From Aradus depressus (taxonomy: Eukaryota > Arthropoda > Insecta > Hemiptera > Aradidae): DNA of 64,000 bases. The notes below the pieces were generated by a model. The model saw only the letters and a program-made list of their open reading frames with translations, was not told where the DNA came from and made no database searches. The position numbers and the translations under genes were made by a program. Positions within the stretch are counted from its first letter, which is position 1; each line of letters opens with the position of its first letter. The stretch spans positions 17,450,027 to 17,514,026 of the forward strand of contig OY759221.1 of NCBI GenBank assembly GCA_963662175.1, in the 5' to 3' direction. Shown piece by piece: positions 62,088 through 64,000 of the stretch.

Positions 62088-62329
62088 TTTTTTTTTTTTT
62101 TCACTGGAGGGGGAAATGCCAGTCACGCACATCCAGGGAAGATAGCCCTGGATAGTGTGGGGCTCGAGCCGTTTCTCCATACCCACTAAAACCCCCTCCT
62201 TCTCCGATCCTGATTCCCTTCCGCGGAACTGACGGCCTGACATGCTCCGCCGTCTCCGTCTCACCAAGGCACGCGGGGCAGTCAGATGTTGTTGCTGCCC
62301 CGATTTTGTCGAGGTACCCCCGGAACGGT
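62088..62329 (-). mobile_element. R1-like LINE, 5'-truncated, 13-bp target duplication
   Basis: Poly-A (poly-T at 62088-62100), short UTR-less tail and C-terminal coding sequence. GGTACCTCTATCT flanks both ends exactly (62075-62087 and 62330-62342). Much more GC-rich than its surroundings. A textbook target-primed insertion. Confidence 0.88.
62101..62329 (-). pseudogene. R1-like LINE C-terminus with CCH motif
   Basis: Minus frame: PPFRGYLDKIGAATTSDCPA, CLGETETAEHVRPSVPRKGI, and on to LDVRDWHFPLQ, stop at 62101-62103 immediately before the poly-A. F..YL..IG.....CP.CLGETETAEHV matches the R1-type tail. The last cysteine of the finger is absent. The stop codon abuts the poly-A with no 3' UTR. 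Confidence 0.75.
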
Positions 62330-62344
62330 GGTACCTCTATCTAA

Positions 62345-62865
62345 TCCATGGCGTTAAATCAATAGGTCACAAGTTTTGACTTGTGAGATAGCTTAATGAG
62401 GTAGGATGGACCTCTCAAACTTGCTCATATTTTTAGTTACAATAGGCCAACAATGAAGGATATGAGGCCTATTACAACCCTTTCCATAGGTCGTTATAGT
62501 CTCAATTTTCCCGATTTATCATAGTAAAGCAACCATTATTACTGTCCTCTAGGATTGGCTGTATCCCAGAACTATGAGAATGGCTGACAATGCAGTGCTA
62601 GATGTATGTGGGTTCCAAAGGTACCCGCATCCCAAGCCCACTATCTGGAACCCCCGGGATTACCAAAGGGTTGGCTGAGCCCACTTGGGTTCCTGTGGGT
62701 GGCTACCCCACTAATACACCTTCAATTCACTTGATTTATTTGTCTAATCCCCTCCTTAACTTTTGATGGATGAGGTGTCCATCCTTTAGTAAATAAAAGC
62801 ATGTCAAAATACATTTCTGGGATCTATGTCGATATAGTGAAAAGCGCATAGGATAAATATATATT
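62345..62865. other. No recognisable gene
   Basis: Unassigned. A local inverted pairing GTGGGTTCC...GGAACCC lies within 62610-62655 and TGGGTTCCTGTGGGTGG near 62687; no element identified. Confidence 0.35.
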
Positions 62866-63082
62866 CATCGGTGAATCACAGGCAATTTACTTCCCCAGAA
62901 AGAATTGTTCAATTAATTTTTCGTTACCCCTCCAAAATAAGTGGACCGTTTGCGCTAATTTTCAATAGTTGATTTACATAGGGGCTCCCAAAACCTCATA
63001 CTAAATTTTGTGTCGATAATTTCAATACATCGGCAGTTATTAGGGATTTCATTTGAACCGTCTCCCCTGAACGGCCACTTTC

Positions 63083-63977
63083 CAGTGTTGGCAAAAATTT
63101 AGTTTGATTGGCGATTAAAAACTAAAACAAACGTAATTAGTTTAACTGACGATTGACGATTCAATTAGTTTTAGTCGAATAAAAAATTGAAATAATGATT
63201 GAATCAATTTTAGTTTTCAATGTTGATTAATAATTTGATTGCAATACTAATGTCGAGGAAATTGTAAAGTAAACTAATTATTAAATTAGACAAATGGTTT
63301 ATAATTTTATTAGTCATTCATACTTGGTATGCAAATAACAATATTTTCATATTTTTTATTTATTTATTCTTTTAGTACAGCACATATAATCAAACCGTCA
63401 ATGTTTTCGATTCATTATATTTAAATTGCTTTTCATGACGATTCTTTTCTCAAACATCTCATCAGATAGTTTGTGTGATTTCGGTGAGTTGGTCATAGTA
63501 GCATAGGAAAACATTCTTTCAAATGGTCCCGATGACGGCATAGGCTCTGTAGCTAACAATGCTTTGTACCAATACAGTAGACCCTTTCCAGGTAGTGACA
63601 CAAACAGCGATAGAACGTGCTAATAAACAGAAAAGTACCTAATTACCTATAAGATAAGGCTTATTTTGAATTGAAAGAACTTGAGTAATTTTTAAGAATT
63701 AAAAATTTTATTGCGTTGTGTCAGTAGTTACTAGAAGGTACAAGGTCGGTTCATTTTCTGGATAATATTTTATTGCCTCGTTTTCAAATACGAAAAATAT
63801 CTTCTTAGTTAAAAAATTAATCCAAACTAAAACTAATAACTAATGATTACTCGATTTTAGTAGTGACTAAAACTAAATTATCAATCGTGATTGATTTAGT
63901 CATAACTAAAATAATCACTAACTTTTTAGTTTGATTCGTCAATCTATTGAAAATATTAATGACTAAGCCCAACTCTG
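63083..63977 (-). mobile_element. hAT element, 895 bp, with exact 8-bp target duplication
   Basis: Termini CAGTGTTGGC and (as complement) CAGAGTTGGG are imperfect inverted ends. CCACTTTC is duplicated exactly at 63075-63082 and 63978-63985. Subterminal regions are rich in ACTAAAAC/TTAGTTTTAGT words. The interior holds a transposase C-terminal remnant on the minus strand. It is an internally deleted derivative of an autonomous element. Confidence 0.92.
63398..63601 (-). pseudogene. hAT transposase C-terminal dimerisation domain remnant
   Basis: The frame reads LLYWYKALLATEPMPSSGPF, ERMFSYATMTNSPKSHKLSD, EMFEKRIVMKSN. P.SS.PFERMFS.A......R/K..LSDE......I..K.N is the hAT C-terminal dimerisation block (usually S.ASERVFS). 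It lies inside an element with hAT ends and 8-bp duplication, which supports the call. The catalytic N-terminal two-thirds is absent. Confidence 0.85.
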
Positions 63978-64000
63978 CCACTTTCCTTCGGCCGATATCG

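Larger units (their letters stand above)
62868..64000 (-). repeat. Rep-C copy split by an hAT element
   Basis: Left part 62868-63082: GGTGAATCACAGGCAATTTA, CTTCCCCAGAAAGAATTG, TTTTGTGTCGATAATTTC, CATCGGCAGTTATTAGGG. The right part 63986-64000 (CTTCGGCCGATATCG) continues the Rep-C sequence where the hAT element ends. The window ends inside it. Confidence 0.8.

Noticed and set aside
62610..62700. Short inverted repeat around GGAACCC
   Set aside because: Arms are under 10 bases with no target duplication or repeated copies, so it is probably chance.

Overview
The window looks like a stretch of AT-rich, repeat-dominated arthropod (most likely insect) genomic DNA. The reasons are: no prokaryotic gene organisation; many 5'-truncated non-LTR retrotransposons of Jockey, I/R1-like and CR1-like type; a Penelope-like element; two tRNA-derived SINE families; hAT elements; and a SINE whose 3' tail is AACCT repeated, the same pentamer as the common insect telomere repeat TTAGG. 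The species cannot be named from sequence alone. No intact host protein-coding gene, tRNA, rRNA or CRISPR array was recognised. All recognisable coding sequence belongs to broken mobile elements.

Layout. 0-2.7 kb: SINE-B inside a Rep-D repeat, then a 5'-truncated Jockey copy with poly-A, then an inverted Rep-C pair. 4-6.8 kb: minisatellite, CR1-like LINE C-terminus, SINE-A inside Rep-C, and a foldback repeat. 7.6 kb: endonuclease-like C-terminus. 9.5-14.3 kb: Rep-C, Jockey copy 2, Penelope-like GIY-YIG remnant, Jockey copy 3. 15-25 kb: RNase H LINE, tandem Rep-D, several SINE-A copies, and a Jockey 3' end disrupted by SINE-A. 25.6-27.2 kb: 17-copy satellite with a four-unit higher-order period. 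27.6-32 kb: five different LINE fragments and a SINE-A inside a foldback. 34.2 kb: solo LTR inside a foldback. 35-43.5 kb: SINEs, RNase H LINE, and a second solo LTR inside Rep-D. 45.2-46.4 kb: endonuclease C-terminus, 100-bp palindrome, and a TIR element with iterated internal copies of its own end. 48-59 kb: more SINEs, R1-like LINE, palindromic minisatellite, Jockey copies, and a 212-bp near-perfect palindrome. 61-64 kb: two hAT elements with 8-bp target duplications, and a clean R1-like LINE insertion.

How the parts relate. The window is a layered insertion record: SINE-A into Jockey, Rep-C and foldbacks; hAT into a foldback and into Rep-C; LTR elements into a foldback and into Rep-D. Two dispersed families, called Rep-C and Rep-D here, make up much of the DNA. 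They share a common layout and are often found as inverted pairs. Several unrelated-looking foldback repeats share a core of the form CTGANGA-T-GG...CC-GAAA, which resembles a hammerhead ribozyme core. A Penelope-like element, a class known to carry hammerheads, is present in the same window. Family names SINE-A, SINE-B, Rep-C, Rep-D, FB-E, FB-F, FB-G and H are local labels, not database names.
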